DNA from: Flavobacterium sasangense DSM 21067
Lineage (GTDB): Bacteria > Bacteroidota > Bacteroidia > Flavobacteriales > Flavobacteriaceae
Reading direction: 5' to 3'
Length of the DNA: 64,000 nucleotides
NCBI RefSeq assembly: GCF_000686885.1
Contig: NZ_JMLU01000002.1
Location: forward strand, 205,524 to 269,523
The notes under the pieces are model-generated. The model worked only from the letters and a program-made list of their open reading frames with translations. It was not told the origin of the DNA and ran no database searches. Below, piece after piece: positions 46,645 to 58,700 of this stretch; the first letter of the stretch is position 1; every line of letters starts with the position of its first letter. The translations under genes and the position numbers were made by a program.

Positions 46645-49600
46645 ATGAAATTACTTTACAAAATAATATTTTTATTGAGTTTTGGTCTTTCGTTTGCTCA
46701 AGTAACATCTCCTACTTGTGAATCATCGCAAGCAATGTGTTCAGGTAACCAAGGACCTTTTAATAACGTGACTGGCAATCCAAATTCAAGTAGTTTGGGC
46801 TGTTTGGGAACAACTCCAAACCGTGCATGGTTTTACATGCAGGTAGGAACTTCGGGAACTATGAATTTCCAATTATCTCAAACCTCTACAGCTACAGGAA
46901 ATGGTATTGATGTGGATTTTATTTTATGGGGGCCTTTTAATTCGTTAAATGGTATTTGTAATAACTTAGCATTGTACTCTCCAGGATATACAGGTGCTAA
47001 TAATGTGGTTGCATGTAGTTATTCATATGTTGCAGTAGAAAATTTTACAATTCCAAATGCGGTTGCGGGTCAATACTACATGTTGTTGGTTACAAATTAT
47101 GCTAATCAAGCGGGGACTTATACTTTAAATCAAACGGGAGGTACAGGTGCTTTAAGTTGTGATATTGTTTGCGGTGTTCGTTTAGGTCCAGACAGAATTT
47201 TATGTGGTGCAGCTACAAATGTTACTTTAACAGCAACTTTCTTGCAAGCGCCATCACTACCTGGTTCACCAGTATATTCTTGGTACCTAAACGGAGTTTT
47301 ACAATATACAACACCAACAAATTCTACAACAGTAAATCAAAGTGGTACATGGCGAGTAAGTGTTACAAGGCCTGGTTGTTCCGATGTGGCCACAGATGAA
47401 GTGGAAGTTCAATTTATTGGTGTAGTTCCCTTTAATCCTGTCGGACCCATTGTGGCACCCGCGGGGGCATGTAATCCTATAATTGATTTAACATCGTATC
47501 AAGCGGCTTTAGTGGCTCCATATGACCCAGCAAGTTTTACATTTGTTTTTTATGACGAATCAGGAACTGTAATTACAAATCCTACAACTTTTTCTCCATC
47601 TGCTACAACTTTTATAGGTGTTGAAATTATTGCTGGACCATGTAGTAATTTTGATACAATTGATATTATTGTTTCATGTGTTCCACCTACTTGTACTTTA
47701 GATTTAACATCAGCTGCTAGTACAACCAGTCAAGTACTTTGTCAAGGAACAGCTCTAACCAATATTGTTTATACAACAACTGGTTCGGCAACAGGTGCAA
47801 CTGTAACTGGATTGCCAACTGGTTTAACTTCAGTGTATAATGCTAACACTTTTACAATTAGTGGAACCCCAACTCAAACAGGTACTTTTAATTACACTGT
47901 AACTACTGTTGGTTGTTCGGTTAATGCAAGTCAAATAGGGACAATAACTATTGTTGTAGTTCCAGCAACTCCAACGATTGTTTCTAATCTACCAACTTGT
48001 TCTGCTGATGGTACAAGTACAGTTTCAAATTATGACATTGGTGTTACTTATATTTTTACTCCATCGGGTCCATCAGTGGGTGCTGGTGGTTTAATTTCAG
48101 GAATGATTACAGGAACTAGCTATACAGTTTTAGCAAGTAATGGAACTTGTTCTTCAACTGCTTCAGCTTCTTTTGTAAATAATGTAATGTTGGTTACGCC
48201 AAATGTACCAACAATTTCAATTACGCCTGAGACATGTTCTTCTGCTTCAGTGGCTACAATTACAAATTATGATGCTACTTTAACATACGTATTTACACCT
48301 ACAGGACCTACAGTTGGAACTGGAGGAGTCATCTCAGGTATGACGGTTGGTACTAGTTACACAGTTGTAACATCAAATGGGGCTTGCTCTTCAGCCGCTT
48401 CAACTCCTTTTAGTATTAATGCAATGTTAGCAATTCCTGCTACCCCAACAATTAATATGGTACCACCTACATGTGTGGTTGATGGATCAAGTTCTATTTC
48501 TAACTATAATGCAGGTTTAGTCTACACGTTTACACCAGCTGGTCCTTCTGTTGGAGCTGGTGGTGCAATTACAGGAATGATTACTGGAACGAGTTATACA
48601 GTTGTTTCTAATAATGGAACTTGTTCTTCATTATCATCTGCATCTTTTGTTAATGCAGCTCAATTATCTATTCCAGTTATACCAACTATTTCCATTGCAG
48701 CGCCAACTTGTTCTTCAAATGGAGTTGCTACTATAACAAATTATGTTGCTGGTTTAACCTATGTATTTACTCCTGCGGGACCTACAGTTAATGCTGCTGG
48801 TGTTATATCAGGAATGACAGTGGGTACTAATTATGTTGTAGCAGCAAGTAATGGAAGTTGTGCTTCAGCAGATTCGAGTTCGTTCACAATAAACGCTATG
48901 TTAGCTGTACCTGCTACACCTACTATTAGTTCTGTAGCTCCTACTTGTTTTGTTGTTGGAAGTTCTTCTATTTCTAATTATAATGGGACTTTAGTTTACA
49001 CATTCATTCCAGCTGGACCTTCAGTTGGGGCGGGAGGCTCAATTTCAGGAATGACTATTGGTACTTCTTATACCGTTACAGCATCTGATGGTACTTGTTC
49101 TTCATTAGCTTCTGTTTCGTTTTCTAATTTAGATGTATTAGCAAGTCCAGTAGCGCCAACTTTATCAGTGGTTAACTCACTTATATGTTCTGGTGAAACT
49201 GCAATTTTCCAAATAAATGGAACTGCAAATAATGTGGTTACTTATTCGATAAATGGAGGAACTAATCAAACTGTTACTTTAACTGCTTCAGGTTCTGCTA
49301 CTGTAGAATTTGAAAATTCTACAACTAATGTTGTGATCGAATTGTCTAATATTAGTAATGGAAATTGTTCATTATCTTTAACAGAATCGGCTACCGTTAC
49401 TGTTGAATCTTGTTCTATTCCAAAAGGAATTTCTCCAAACGGAGATGGCTTAAACGATAGCTGGGATTTATCAGCCTATAACATTAAAAAGGTTGAAATC
49501 TTTAACAGATATGGAACAAAAGTCTACTCTAAATCAAATTATGAAAAGGAATGGTTTGGTCAATCTGATAGCGGAAATGAGCTGCCAGATGGTACTTACT

Positions 49601-49668
49601 ATTTTGTAATTGATTTTACAGATTTAGAGACAAAAACAGGTTGGATTTATATAAATAGAGAACGTTAA
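46645..49668 (+). CDS. T9SS type B modular secreted protein (adhesin-like), 1007 residues
   Basis: Signal peptide (about 1-19, LSFGLSFAQ), then an N-terminal beta-sandwich with many Cys (about 20-180: CESSQAMCSGNQGPF, WFYMQVGTSGTMNFQL, YYMLLVTNYANQAGTYTL). An Ig-like segment follows (about 185-260), then at about 440-840 five modules of about 79 residues (PTCSADG, then NYD, TFTPAGPSVGAGG, ISGM, TSYTV, SNGTCSS). A final Ig-like region leads to a type B T9SS domain (SPNGDGLNDSWDL, IFNRYGTKVYSKS, LPDGTYYFVI) ending in WIYINRER. The modules alternate between two forms, as in the larger paralogue at 52707. Substrate or ligand unknown. PorP/SprF-like and PorE-like genes follow. Confidence 0.88.
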   Translation: MKLLYKIIFLLSFGLSFAQVTSPTCESSQAMCSGNQGPFNNVTGNPNSSSLGCLGTTPNRAWFYMQVGTSGTMNFQLSQTSTATGNGIDVDFILWGPFNSLNGICNNLALYSPGYTGANNVVACSYSYVAVENFTIPNAVAGQYYMLLVTNYANQAGTYTLNQTGGTGALSCDIVCGVRLGPDRILCGAATNVTLTATFLQAPSLPGSPVYSWYLNGVLQYTTPTNSTTVNQSGTWRVSVTRPGCSDVATDEVEVQFIGVVPFNPVGPIVAPAGACNPIIDLTSYQAALVAPYDPASFTFVFYDESGTVITNPTTFSPSATTFIGVEIIAGPCSNFDTIDIIVSCVPPTCTLDLTSAASTTSQVLCQGTALTNIVYTTTGSATGATVTGLPTGLTSVYNANTFTISGTPTQTGTFNYTVTTVGCSVNASQIGTITIVVVPATPTIVSNLPTCSADGTSTVSNYDIGVTYIFTPSGPSVGAGGLISGMITGTSYTVLASNGTCSSTASASFVNNVMLVTPNVPTISITPETCSSASVATITNYDATLTYVFTPTGPTVGTGGVISGMTVGTSYTVVTSNGACSSAASTPFSINAMLAIPATPTINMVPPTCVVDGSSSISNYNAGLVYTFTPAGPSVGAGGAITGMITGTSYTVVSNNGTCSSLSSASFVNAAQLSIPVIPTISIAAPTCSSNGVATITNYVAGLTYVFTPAGPTVNAAGVISGMTVGTNYVVAASNGSCASADSSSFTINAMLAVPATPTISSVAPTCFVVGSSSISNYNGTLVYTFIPAGPSVGAGGSISGMTIGTSYTVTASDGTCSSLASVSFSNLDVLASPVAPTLSVVNSLICSGETAIFQINGTANNVVTYSINGGTNQTVTLTASGSATVEFENSTTNVVIELSNISNGNCSLSLTESATVTVESCSIPKGISPNGDGLNDSWDLSAYNIKKVEIFNRYGTKVYSKSNYEKEWFGQSDSGNELPDGTYYFVIDFTDLETKTGWIYINRER

Positions 49669-49727
49669 TAAAAAAGGAATTGCTGTTATGCACTGTAGCA
49701 GCGTTCTTTTAAAAACATAAAATAATA

Positions 49728-50648
49728 ATGAAGAAACTATTTTTAGTAACTTTAGGAATAATTGCTTTTTCGGCAGATTTACAAGCCCAGCAAGATCCGC
49801 ATTATACACAATACATGTATAATATGAGTGTAATGAATCCGGCATATGCGGGTAGTAAAGAGAATTTATCGATGGGATTGCTTTACAGAAAGCAATGGGT
49901 TGAGATAGAGGATGCACCAACAACAGGGACATTTTTTGGACATGCACCTGTTGGTAAGAATGTAGGGATGGGTTTATCGTTTATAAACGATAAGATTGGT
50001 CCTGTAGAGGAAAATAATATTTACGCAGATTTCTCCTATACATTAAATTTAGGAGGCGAACACAAGTTAGCATTCGGAATAAAAACAGGGCTTACTTTAC
50101 ACAAAGTAGGTTTGTATGATGATGTTTATTCAACGTTACCTGATGCCAATGACCCTGCTTTTTCAGAAAATATTAGTAATTCTTATTTTAATATTGGTTC
50201 AGGACTTTTCTATTATACAAATAAGTATTATTTAGGATTTTCGGTTCCAAATTTAATGAAGTCAAAACATTTAGATTTTAATGGAAGAGAATTTGGTTCA
50301 GAAGTATCGCATTACTTTTTAACGGGAGGATATGTGTTTGATATCAATGATAACGTAAAATTCAAACCATTTTTCATGATGAAGTCAGCTTTTAACGCAC
50401 CAACATCATTAGATTTATCTACAAATTTCTTGTTCAATCAGAAGTTTGAAATAGGCGCTACGTATCGTTTAGAAGACAGTTTCGGTGCGATGGTAAATTA
50501 TGCAATAACACCTAATTTAAAATTAGGATATGCTTACGATCATATCGTATCGGATTTGAACGTAACTACACCATCTTCACACGAGATTATCTTATTATTT
50601 GATTTGAACTTCCCGAAAAAAGTATCAAGTTCACCAAGATTCTTCTAA
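49728..50648 (+). CDS. PorP/SprF-family type IX secretion outer-membrane protein
   Basis: 306 residues with a signal peptide (MKKLFLVTLGIIAFSADLQAQ) and the family opening QDPHYTQYMYNMSVMNPAYAGS. It then forms a predicted outer-membrane barrel (GMGLSFINDKIGPVEENNIYADFSY, LAFGIKTGLTLHKVGLYDD) ending in EIILLFDLNFPKK. PorP and SprF work with T9SS; in Flavobacterium johnsoniae a SprF-type partner is needed for secretion of type B cargo such as SprB. It lies between two type B cargo genes and immediately before the PorE-like gene, so it is the likely partner of one or both cargo proteins. Confidence 0.92.
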   Translation: MKKLFLVTLGIIAFSADLQAQQDPHYTQYMYNMSVMNPAYAGSKENLSMGLLYRKQWVEIEDAPTTGTFFGHAPVGKNVGMGLSFINDKIGPVEENNIYADFSYTLNLGGEHKLAFGIKTGLTLHKVGLYDDVYSTLPDANDPAFSENISNSYFNIGSGLFYYTNKYYLGFSVPNLMKSKHLDFNGREFGSEVSHYFLTGGYVFDINDNVKFKPFFMMKSAFNAPTSLDLSTNFLFNQKFEIGATYRLEDSFGAMVNYAITPNLKLGYAYDHIVSDLNVTTPSSHEIILLFDLNFPKKVSSSPRFF

Positions 50649-50668
50649 CCTAAACCGACCAGAGTACA

Positions 50669-52534
50669 ATGAGAAATTTATATGTAACATTAAGTTTTGT
50701 GATGGTAAGTGGAATGCTTAGTGCACAAAATCAATACACTAAAACAGCAGACAAATTATTCGATAGATACGAGTATGTTGATGCTGCTAAAGAATATTTA
50801 AAATTAGCCGAAGGCAGTAAAGCGGATAACTACGTTTACAAGCAATTAGCAGAGAGCTACTACAATGTTTTCAATACGAAAGAAGCCGTAAAATGGTACG
50901 CTAAAGTAGTAGAACAAAAGCAAGATGCGGAAACATACTACAAATACGCCCAAATGCTAAAAGCAGAAGGTAACTTTAAGGAAGCAGACAAACAAATGCA
51001 ACAATTTGCACAATTGGCACCAAACGACCAAAGAGCAAAAACATTTGTAAGCAATCCAAACTATCTTCCCGAATTGAAAGGACAAGCGAAATTATACGAC
51101 ATTGCAAAATCTGATATAAGTAGCGACAAGACCGATTTTGGTGCCGTACTTACTAATGATAACAATGTATATTTTGCAAGTGCGAGAAACACATCAAAAA
51201 GAAACAGCAACTTCAACGATGAACCTTATTTAGATATTTATAAAGCTACTTACAATGCTAACGGAACTATTAGCGAAGCTGTGGCAGTAGATAACTTAAA
51301 CACTAAATGGCACGATGGACCGGTAAGTATTACAAACGATGGTAATACAATGTACTATGGTAGTGAGAGTTTTAATGAGAAAGAATATGTAAAGGATAAA
51401 GCTAAAAAAGCAAAGTTTGGAAAAATTTACTTGTATAAAGCTACAAAACAAGGCGATACATGGTCAAACAGCAAACCACTTCCTTTTAACAATAAAGAAT
51501 ATGATGTTAGAAATCCAAGCATTAGCAAAGATGGAAAAACATTGTACTTCTCATCTAACATGCCGGGAGGCTTTGGAGGAGAAGACATCTGGAAAGTATC
51601 GGTAAACGGAGACGAATATGGTACACCAGAAAATTTAGGAGCAAAAGTAAACACAGAAGCAAACGAGAGTTTTCCATTTATTACAGATGATAACGTATTG
51701 TTTTTCTCATCAAACGGAAAAACAGGATTTGGAGGATTGGATGTCTTCAAAATGGATTTAAACAAAGGTTCTGAAGCAATGAACGTAGGTGAACCAGTAA
51801 ACACTTCAAAAGACGATTTTGCTTTCACTTACAACGCTACTAAGAAAGTAGGCTTCTTCTCAAGTAATAGAGATGGAGTAGATAACATCTACAAAGCGGA
51901 TCCCGTATGTAACGTACAAGCTTTAGTTCGAGTAAAAGATGCTAAAACAGGAAAAGTTATTGAAGGTGCTACAGTATTGTTAGTAGATGAGAAACAAAAA
52001 ACAGTTTCTAATCAAACAACGGCATTAAATGGAGAAACGTTGACAGGCGTTTTATGTAATACAGCTTATAGTGCTCAAGTATCAAAACAAGGATACGAAA
52101 GTGGTGTGTTTGAGGTTGCAAAAGCAGAAAATGAGCAAGTGGTTGTGGAAGCTTTGCTAACCCCAATCATGCCAATCATTACAGAGAGAGAAGTGATTTT
52201 ACAACCTATTTACTTTGAGTTCAACAAAAGCAACATTACAGCAGAAGGAGCAACTGAGTTAGATAAGTTAGTAATGGTGATGAACGAATATCCAAATATG
52301 GTCATATTCGCAAAATCACATACTGATAGTAGAGGTAGTGATAAGTACAACATGAACTTATCAGACAGAAGAGCAAAATCGACTGTTCAATACTTAATCA
52401 GCAAAGGCATTGCAAAAGACAGAATTTCAGGACAAGGATTTGGAGAAAGCGAACCAAAAGTAGCTTGTAAACCATGTACTGAAGAACAATATGCACAAAA
52501 CAGAAGAAGTGAATTCTTAATTGTTAAGAAATAG
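50669..52534 (+). CDS. PorE-like OmpA-family protein with TPR, PD40 propeller and CRD
   Basis: 621 residues. Signal peptide (MRNLYVTLSFVMVSGMLSAQ), TPR repeats (about 25-130: DAAKEYLKLAEGSKADNYV, EAVKWYAKVVE), a PD40 beta-propeller (about 145-410) with PSISKDGKTLYFSSNMPGGFGG and NDDNNVYFASARN-like blades. Then comes a carboxypeptidase-regulatory-like domain (about 415-490, VRVKDAKTGKVIEGATVLL) and an OmpA-like peptidoglycan-binding domain (about 505-621, IYFEFNKSNITAEGATELDK, SHTDSRGSDKYNMNLSDRRA). This order matches Porphyromonas PorE, a T9SS-associated protein that anchors the complex to peptidoglycan. The 20-base gap after the PorP gene implies co-transcription. Confidence 0.88.
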   Translation: MRNLYVTLSFVMVSGMLSAQNQYTKTADKLFDRYEYVDAAKEYLKLAEGSKADNYVYKQLAESYYNVFNTKEAVKWYAKVVEQKQDAETYYKYAQMLKAEGNFKEADKQMQQFAQLAPNDQRAKTFVSNPNYLPELKGQAKLYDIAKSDISSDKTDFGAVLTNDNNVYFASARNTSKRNSNFNDEPYLDIYKATYNANGTISEAVAVDNLNTKWHDGPVSITNDGNTMYYGSESFNEKEYVKDKAKKAKFGKIYLYKATKQGDTWSNSKPLPFNNKEYDVRNPSISKDGKTLYFSSNMPGGFGGEDIWKVSVNGDEYGTPENLGAKVNTEANESFPFITDDNVLFFSSNGKTGFGGLDVFKMDLNKGSEAMNVGEPVNTSKDDFAFTYNATKKVGFFSSNRDGVDNIYKADPVCNVQALVRVKDAKTGKVIEGATVLLVDEKQKTVSNQTTALNGETLTGVLCNTAYSAQVSKQGYESGVFEVAKAENEQVVVEALLTPIMPIITEREVILQPIYFEFNKSNITAEGATELDKLVMVMNEYPNMVIFAKSHTDSRGSDKYNMNLSDRRAKSTVQYLISKGIAKDRISGQGFGESEPKVACKPCTEEQYAQNRRSEFLIVKK

Positions 52535-52553
52535 TTTTTTAAATGTTATGATG

Positions 52554-52589
52554 CACACATCTCTTTATAATTTATAAAAGGGATGTGTG
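52554..52589 (+). terminator. Strong hairpin after the PorE-like gene, no U-tract
   Basis: CACACATCTCTTT (52554-52566) pairs with AAAGGGATGTGTG (52577-52589) with one G-T pair; 10-base AT loop. No T run follows, so it may be a weak terminator or an mRNA-end stabiliser. Confidence 0.5.
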
Positions 52590-52666
52590 TATTCTCGTTA
52601 AATTATGTATTTAATCTATAAAATATGCATTTCATCGATTAATACAAATGACGTAAAATATTTGTG

Positions 52667-52674
52667 TAAATTTG
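52667..52674 (+). promoter_or_regulatory. -7 element of the giant adhesin gene
   Basis: TAAATTTG, 32 bases before the ATG at 52707. This suggests separate transcription from the PorP/PorE genes. Confidence 0.45.
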
Positions 52675-52706
52675 ATATTAAAGAATTGTAATTATAAAAA
52701 GAAATA

Positions 52707-55700
52707 ATGAAAAGAATTTTACTTTTAACAATGGTATTTTTTTCAATCTTCAGTTACGCTCAGTTTCCTGAAGGTTTTGAAGGTGCTACTTTTCCTCCAA
52801 CTGGTTGGGTTGTTGAAGATAATGGAGTTGGTACTGCCCAAAGTTGGGGAAGAACAAATGCCGCTGGTTTTGGATGGGTACATCAAGGTACTTGGTCAGC
52901 AATGGTTAACCGTGATGGTGGTGCAACCTCTGCTGGTTTAGCCCAAGATTGGTTAATTACCCCTCAAGTAACAGTTCCAACAAATGGACAAATCAGATTT
53001 TATTCGAGATCGGGTTCAAATGGAGAACAAGGAAGTGTGTACAAGGTATTGATGTCAACAACAACTCAAAATAGAGCTGCTTTTACCACTACATTAGCTA
53101 CTTACACAGAACTTGATATTGAAAATTTACCATTCAAGCAAATGGTTATTTTACTAAATGCTTACGCAGGTCAAAATGTTTATTTTGCGTTTGTAATGGA
53201 AGTTAATAATGGATTGGGGGACAGATGGATTTTAGATGATGTAAAAGTAGATCAACAATGTTTAACGCCAACAGCCTTAAATGTTACTCCGTTTTCAACA
53301 ACAGCCAATTTGTCTTGGACAAGTCCAAATCCTGCTGGGCCATGGCAAATAGAATACGGACCTCAAGGATTTGTTCAAGGTACGGGAACCATTGTAAATA
53401 ATATTTTAACCAATTCTTATACGCTAACAGGATTATCACCTTTAACATCTTACAGTTATTATGTTAGAACCATTTGTGAAGCTGATAATGTAAGCCCTTG
53501 GTCTGTAGTTAGAAATTTTACGACTACAGTTGCACCTCCAATATGTGGGGGTAATTTTGTAGATCCAGGAGGCGCAACAGGTCCATATCCTGGTAACTTT
53601 AATAATACTGCAACTCCAGTAGTTATTTGTCCTACTAATCCAGGGGAAATTGTAACGGTAACATTTAGTTCATTTAATACTGAACCTAATTGGGATGCAT
53701 TATATGTATATGATGGACCGACTACAGCTTCACCATTAATTGCTAGTGGTAATCCGGCTGGTAATGGTGGTATTCCAGCTGGTGGATATTGGGGTACAAC
53801 AATCCCAGGCCCATTTACTTCTTCACATCCGAGTGGATGTTTAACATTTGTTTTTAGAAGTGATGGTATTGATAATCGTGATGGATGGATTTCTAATATT
53901 AGTTGTTCAACATGCCCGCCACCTGCTAGAGTCAATTTAGTTAGCGCTACAGCATCGTCATTAAATGTTTCTTGGGTTAATTTAGCTCCATTAGCTACAA
54001 GTTTTGAAGTAATTTGGCTACCTGCTGGCTCACCACCACCAAATGCTACAGCAACAGGTCAAATTGTGACTGGAAATTCATATATTATACCAAGTTTAAA
54101 TTCATTAACCACATACGATGTATATGTAAGACCTATTTGTAGTAGTGTGAGCACAACAGGTAATTGGTCTGTTAAAGGAACCTTTACAACCTTACCTGAT
54201 TTTTGTGCAGGAGATCATTTTTATGATCCAGGAGGAGCAACAGCAAATTATCCAAATAATATAACAGCCACAAATGGAGGTACAACCACTATATGTGCTC
54301 CTAATCCAGGTGATTTTGTAACCGTGTTTTTTAATTCATTTGATATTTCTAATGATATCTTAAATATTTATGACGGAAATAGTAATGCAGCGACTTTAGT
54401 AAATATTGCGACTGGGAATACTGTTATTGAAAGTTTACAAAGTACAGGTAATTGCTTAACATTTGAGTTTTTAGCAGACGGAGTTAATAATGCTGCAGGC
54501 TGGGATGCTTCTATTGTTTGTGGACCTCCCTGTCCAAGTATTATTTCTACAATTACTAATTCTGTACCCGCAATTGCTGCAGATGGTAAATTAAGAATTT
54601 GTAAAAATCAAAATGTTCAATTTAGTGGTGGTTCTTCAACTAGTACAGATTTAACTGGAGCAACTTACATTTGGAAATTTGATGATGGTGTAACTCTTAA
54701 TGGTCAAACAGTAAATAGAACTTTTGCAAATGAAGGTATCTATTTTGCAAATCTTACTATTATTTTACCAAATGGGTGTAGAAATACTAATAAAATACAA
54801 CAATTAATTTATGTATCTACTGATCCAGTTTTTACAACAACTATTTCTGATAATGAAATATGTACCAATCAAACAGCTGTTTTGAGTGTAAATCAAACTT
54901 TTCCTACATTTGTAAAAACTTGTGAAGTTCCTTTAGTACAACCACCTCTTGTCGGGGATTTAGTTGGCGTTGTTCGTGTTTTACCTCAAATTATAGATTG
55001 TTACGAAGATTCCGCAACTATCACATCAGCATCAGATATTGTTTCAGTTTGTATAAATATGGAGCATTCATTTATGGGGGATTTTAGATTACGATTAATT
55101 AGTCCAGCAGGTCAAATTGTAATTTTAAAAAGTGAAAGAGGTAATGGTGCAACAAATGGACGTTATTTGGGATGTCCTATAGATCCTGGAGCTGGTCCAG
55201 GGACATTCAGACAATATTGTTTTACCCCTACTGCACCTTTATTAATTGATGACCCAGCAGTTCCAACAACTGTTTGTGGTAATGTTGCTGCAGCATCAGT
55301 AGTTGCGGGAAGTTATAGACCACTTCAGTCGTTTAATGGCTTTATAGGAAGCCCTGTTAATGGTCTATGGAGATTAGAATTTATGGATGACTGGGCAATT
55401 GATGATGGATATATTGAGCAATGGAGTATTGAATTTAATCCTGCTTATGTTCCTGCAAATTATCAGTTTACTCCAGTAGCTCAAACTATTTCATGGGATA
55501 GCGATCCAGATATTATTTCAACAAGTGGTAATCAAATTACAGTTAATCCATTAACTCCTGGTAATAAATGTTATACTTACAATGTTACTAATGATTTTGG
55601 ATGTACTTACTCTCAACAAGTTTGTTTAGATGTTATTCCTGGTGTTGAATTTACTGATATAACAGCTTCTCCAACTCAAATTTGTAATGGAGGTGATGGT

Positions 55701-58700
55701 GTGTATACTTTCTCAGGTACTCCTAATGCAATAGTTACTTATAATATAAATGGAGGAGCTAATCAAACAATTACGTTAGATGGAACAGGGTCTGCTACAT
55801 TAACATTGACAGGATTAAATCTTACTACTGATATCAATGTTACTTATATGACGGCTCCATCTGTTCCTACTGCAGGAAATGCAATTACAACAGTTGGTGG
55901 TGTTAATCCAAATAATTCTACCGGTGCTATTTTGGCTGCAGGTACAACTGCAAATACTGCAAATTCAACGACTATTAATTCTTCAAACACTACAGTAACA
56001 CTAACATTAGCTCATGTTGTACCAGCAGGTACGCCAATAACTGTTAGTCTTGCAAAAAATACTACGACAGGAGCTGTTAATATTGTAGATGGACCTTCAA
56101 CTTTGTTATTTAATACAGGAGCAATTAATATTTTACAACATGTAACTTTTATAAAAGGTACTACTTCAAATACTATTACTATTAATAGAGCAAATGGTAC
56201 TGTTTTTTTAGATGGTGTATCTTATAATTATAATGAATTAGGTTGTGATAGACCATTAAATGATTCAGCTTCAATCGTTGTATATGCTACTCCGATAGTT
56301 AGCGTAACACCTGCAACTTGTACTGCAAATGGTTCAGCAATAATAACAAATTACAACCCTACTTTAACCTATGTGTTTAATCCTCTAGGACCTAGTATTG
56401 ATGCAAGCGGAGCTATTCTTAATGCAACTTTTGGGACTTCATACACGGTTGCATTGGATAATGTTGCTTGTTTAACAAGTCCGTCACCTTTTGTTATTGA
56501 TGCAATCTTACAAAATTTACCAACGCCAATTATTAATACTACACCTCCTACATGTTTAGCAGATGGATTTAGTACAATTACAAATTATGATGGAACTGCT
56601 ACTTACACATTTACACCTGCTGGACCTTCAGTAGATGCCACAGGTTTGATTACAGGTATGGTTTTAGGTAATAGTTACACAGTGATAGCTTCAAATACAA
56701 CATGTAATTCAGATCCTTCGACACCGTTCAGTAATTTAATTATGTTGGTTACACCAGTTGTTCCAACAGTTTCTGTAACGCCACCAACATGTACAGCAAA
56801 TGGATTTGCAACGATTACAAATTATGATCCAGCAATTACTTATGTGTTTACGCCAGCAGGCCCAACAGTAGATGCTTCGGGTGTAATATCAGGAATGGCT
56901 TTCAATACAAATTATGAAGTAGCGGCTTCAAACGGAAGTTGTACTTCTGTAAACTCTGCTATTTTTACTATAGATCCAATTTTAGTAACACCAGCTGTTC
57001 CAGTTATTACAATGACTGCGCCAACGTGTTTAGCAGATGGATTTAGTACAATTACAAATTACGATGCTACTCTTACTTATGTATTTAATCCAGCAGGACC
57101 AACTGTTGATGCTACTGGTTTAATTTTAGGAATGACATTGAATACGCTATATGAAGTAACAGCGTCAAATGCAACGTGTACATCAGTTGCTTCGGCTCAG
57201 TTTAATAATTTGGTTATGTTGGTTACACCAGTTGTTCCAACAGTTTCTATTACTGCGCCAACATGTACGGCTGATGGATTTGCAACAATTACAAATTATG
57301 ATCCAGCAATTACTTATGTGTTTACGCCAGCAGGTCCAACAGTAGATGCTTCGGGTGTAATATCAGGAATGGCTTTCAATACAAATTATGAAGTAGCGGC
57401 TTCAAACGGAAGTTGTACTTCTGCAAACTCTGCTATTTTCACAATAGATCCAATTTTAGTAACACCAGCTGTTCCAGTTATTTCAATGACAGCACCAACG
57501 TGTTTAGCAGATGGATTTAGTACAATTACAAATTACGATGCTACTCTTACATATGTATTTAATCCAGCAGGACCAACTGTAGATGCTACTGGTTTAATTT
57601 CAGGAATGACATTAAATACAATATATGAAGTAACAGCGTCAAATGCAACGTGTACATCAGTTGCTTCGGCTCAGTTTAACAATTTGGTTATGTTGGTTAC
57701 ACCAGTTGTTCCAACAGTTTCTATTACTGCGCCAACATGTACGGCTGATGGATTTGCAACAATTACAAATTATGATCCAGCAATTACTTATGTGTTTACA
57801 CCAGCAGGTCCAACAGTAGATGCTTCGGGTGTAATATCAGGAATGGCTTTCAATACAAATTATGAAGTAGCGGCTTCAAACGGAAGTTGTACTTCTGCAA
57901 ACTCTGCTATTTTCACAATAGATCCAATTTTAGTAACACCAGCTGTTCCAGTTATATCAATGACAGCACCAACGTGTTTAGCAGATGGATTTAGTACAAT
58001 TACAAATTACGATGCTACACTTACATATGTATTTAATCCAGCAGGACCAACTGTTGATGCTACTGGTTTAATTTCAGGAATGACATTAAATACAATATAT
58101 GAAGTAACAGCGTCAAATGCAACGTGTACATCAGTTGCTTCGGCTCAGTTTAACAATTTGGTTATGTTGGTTACACCAGTTGTTCCAACAGTTTCTATTA
58201 CTGCGCCAACATGTACGGCTGATGGATTTGCTACAATTACAAATTATGATCCAGCAATTACTTATGTGTTTACACCAGCAGGGCCTACGGTGGGAACTGG
58301 AGGAGTTGTCTCTAATGCTCTATTGAATACAAATTATCAAGTTGCGGCTTCAAATGGAAGTTGTACTTCTACTAATTCTTCTCAATTTAGTGTTTTACCT
58401 ATTTTACCTAAACCTATTTTAGTAAATATTGTTTCAAACAATGCAATTTGTGAAGGTACTTCTGGTACTATTACAATTACAACAACTCCAAATTCAGTTG
58501 TTACCTATAATATTGATGGAGGAGCAAATCAAACTGTAAATGTTAATAATACGGGTACAGTTACTATTGCAACACCTATTTTATTGTCAAACAGTACTTA
58601 CAATGTTGTTTATGTTCAATCAACAATTGCACCATTTTGTGGTCAAAATCAATCGGGAAGCGCTACAGTTGTTGTAAATCCGATACCTGATGTAATTATT

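Noticed and set aside
49682..49702. Hairpin-like GCTGTTA/TAGCAGC between the adhesin and PorP genes
   Set aside because: Has a mismatch and a poor T-run; the genes are probably co-transcribed.
53459..53935. Minus-strand open frame of 158 codons inside the giant adhesin gene
   Set aside because: Proline/valine/leucine-rich product typical of an antisense shadow of repetitive coding DNA; no signal peptide or family motif.
56300..58430. Repeats considered as a CRISPR or integron-like array
   Set aside because: The repeats are in frame, coding and 237/474 bases long, with no spacers or recombinase nearby.
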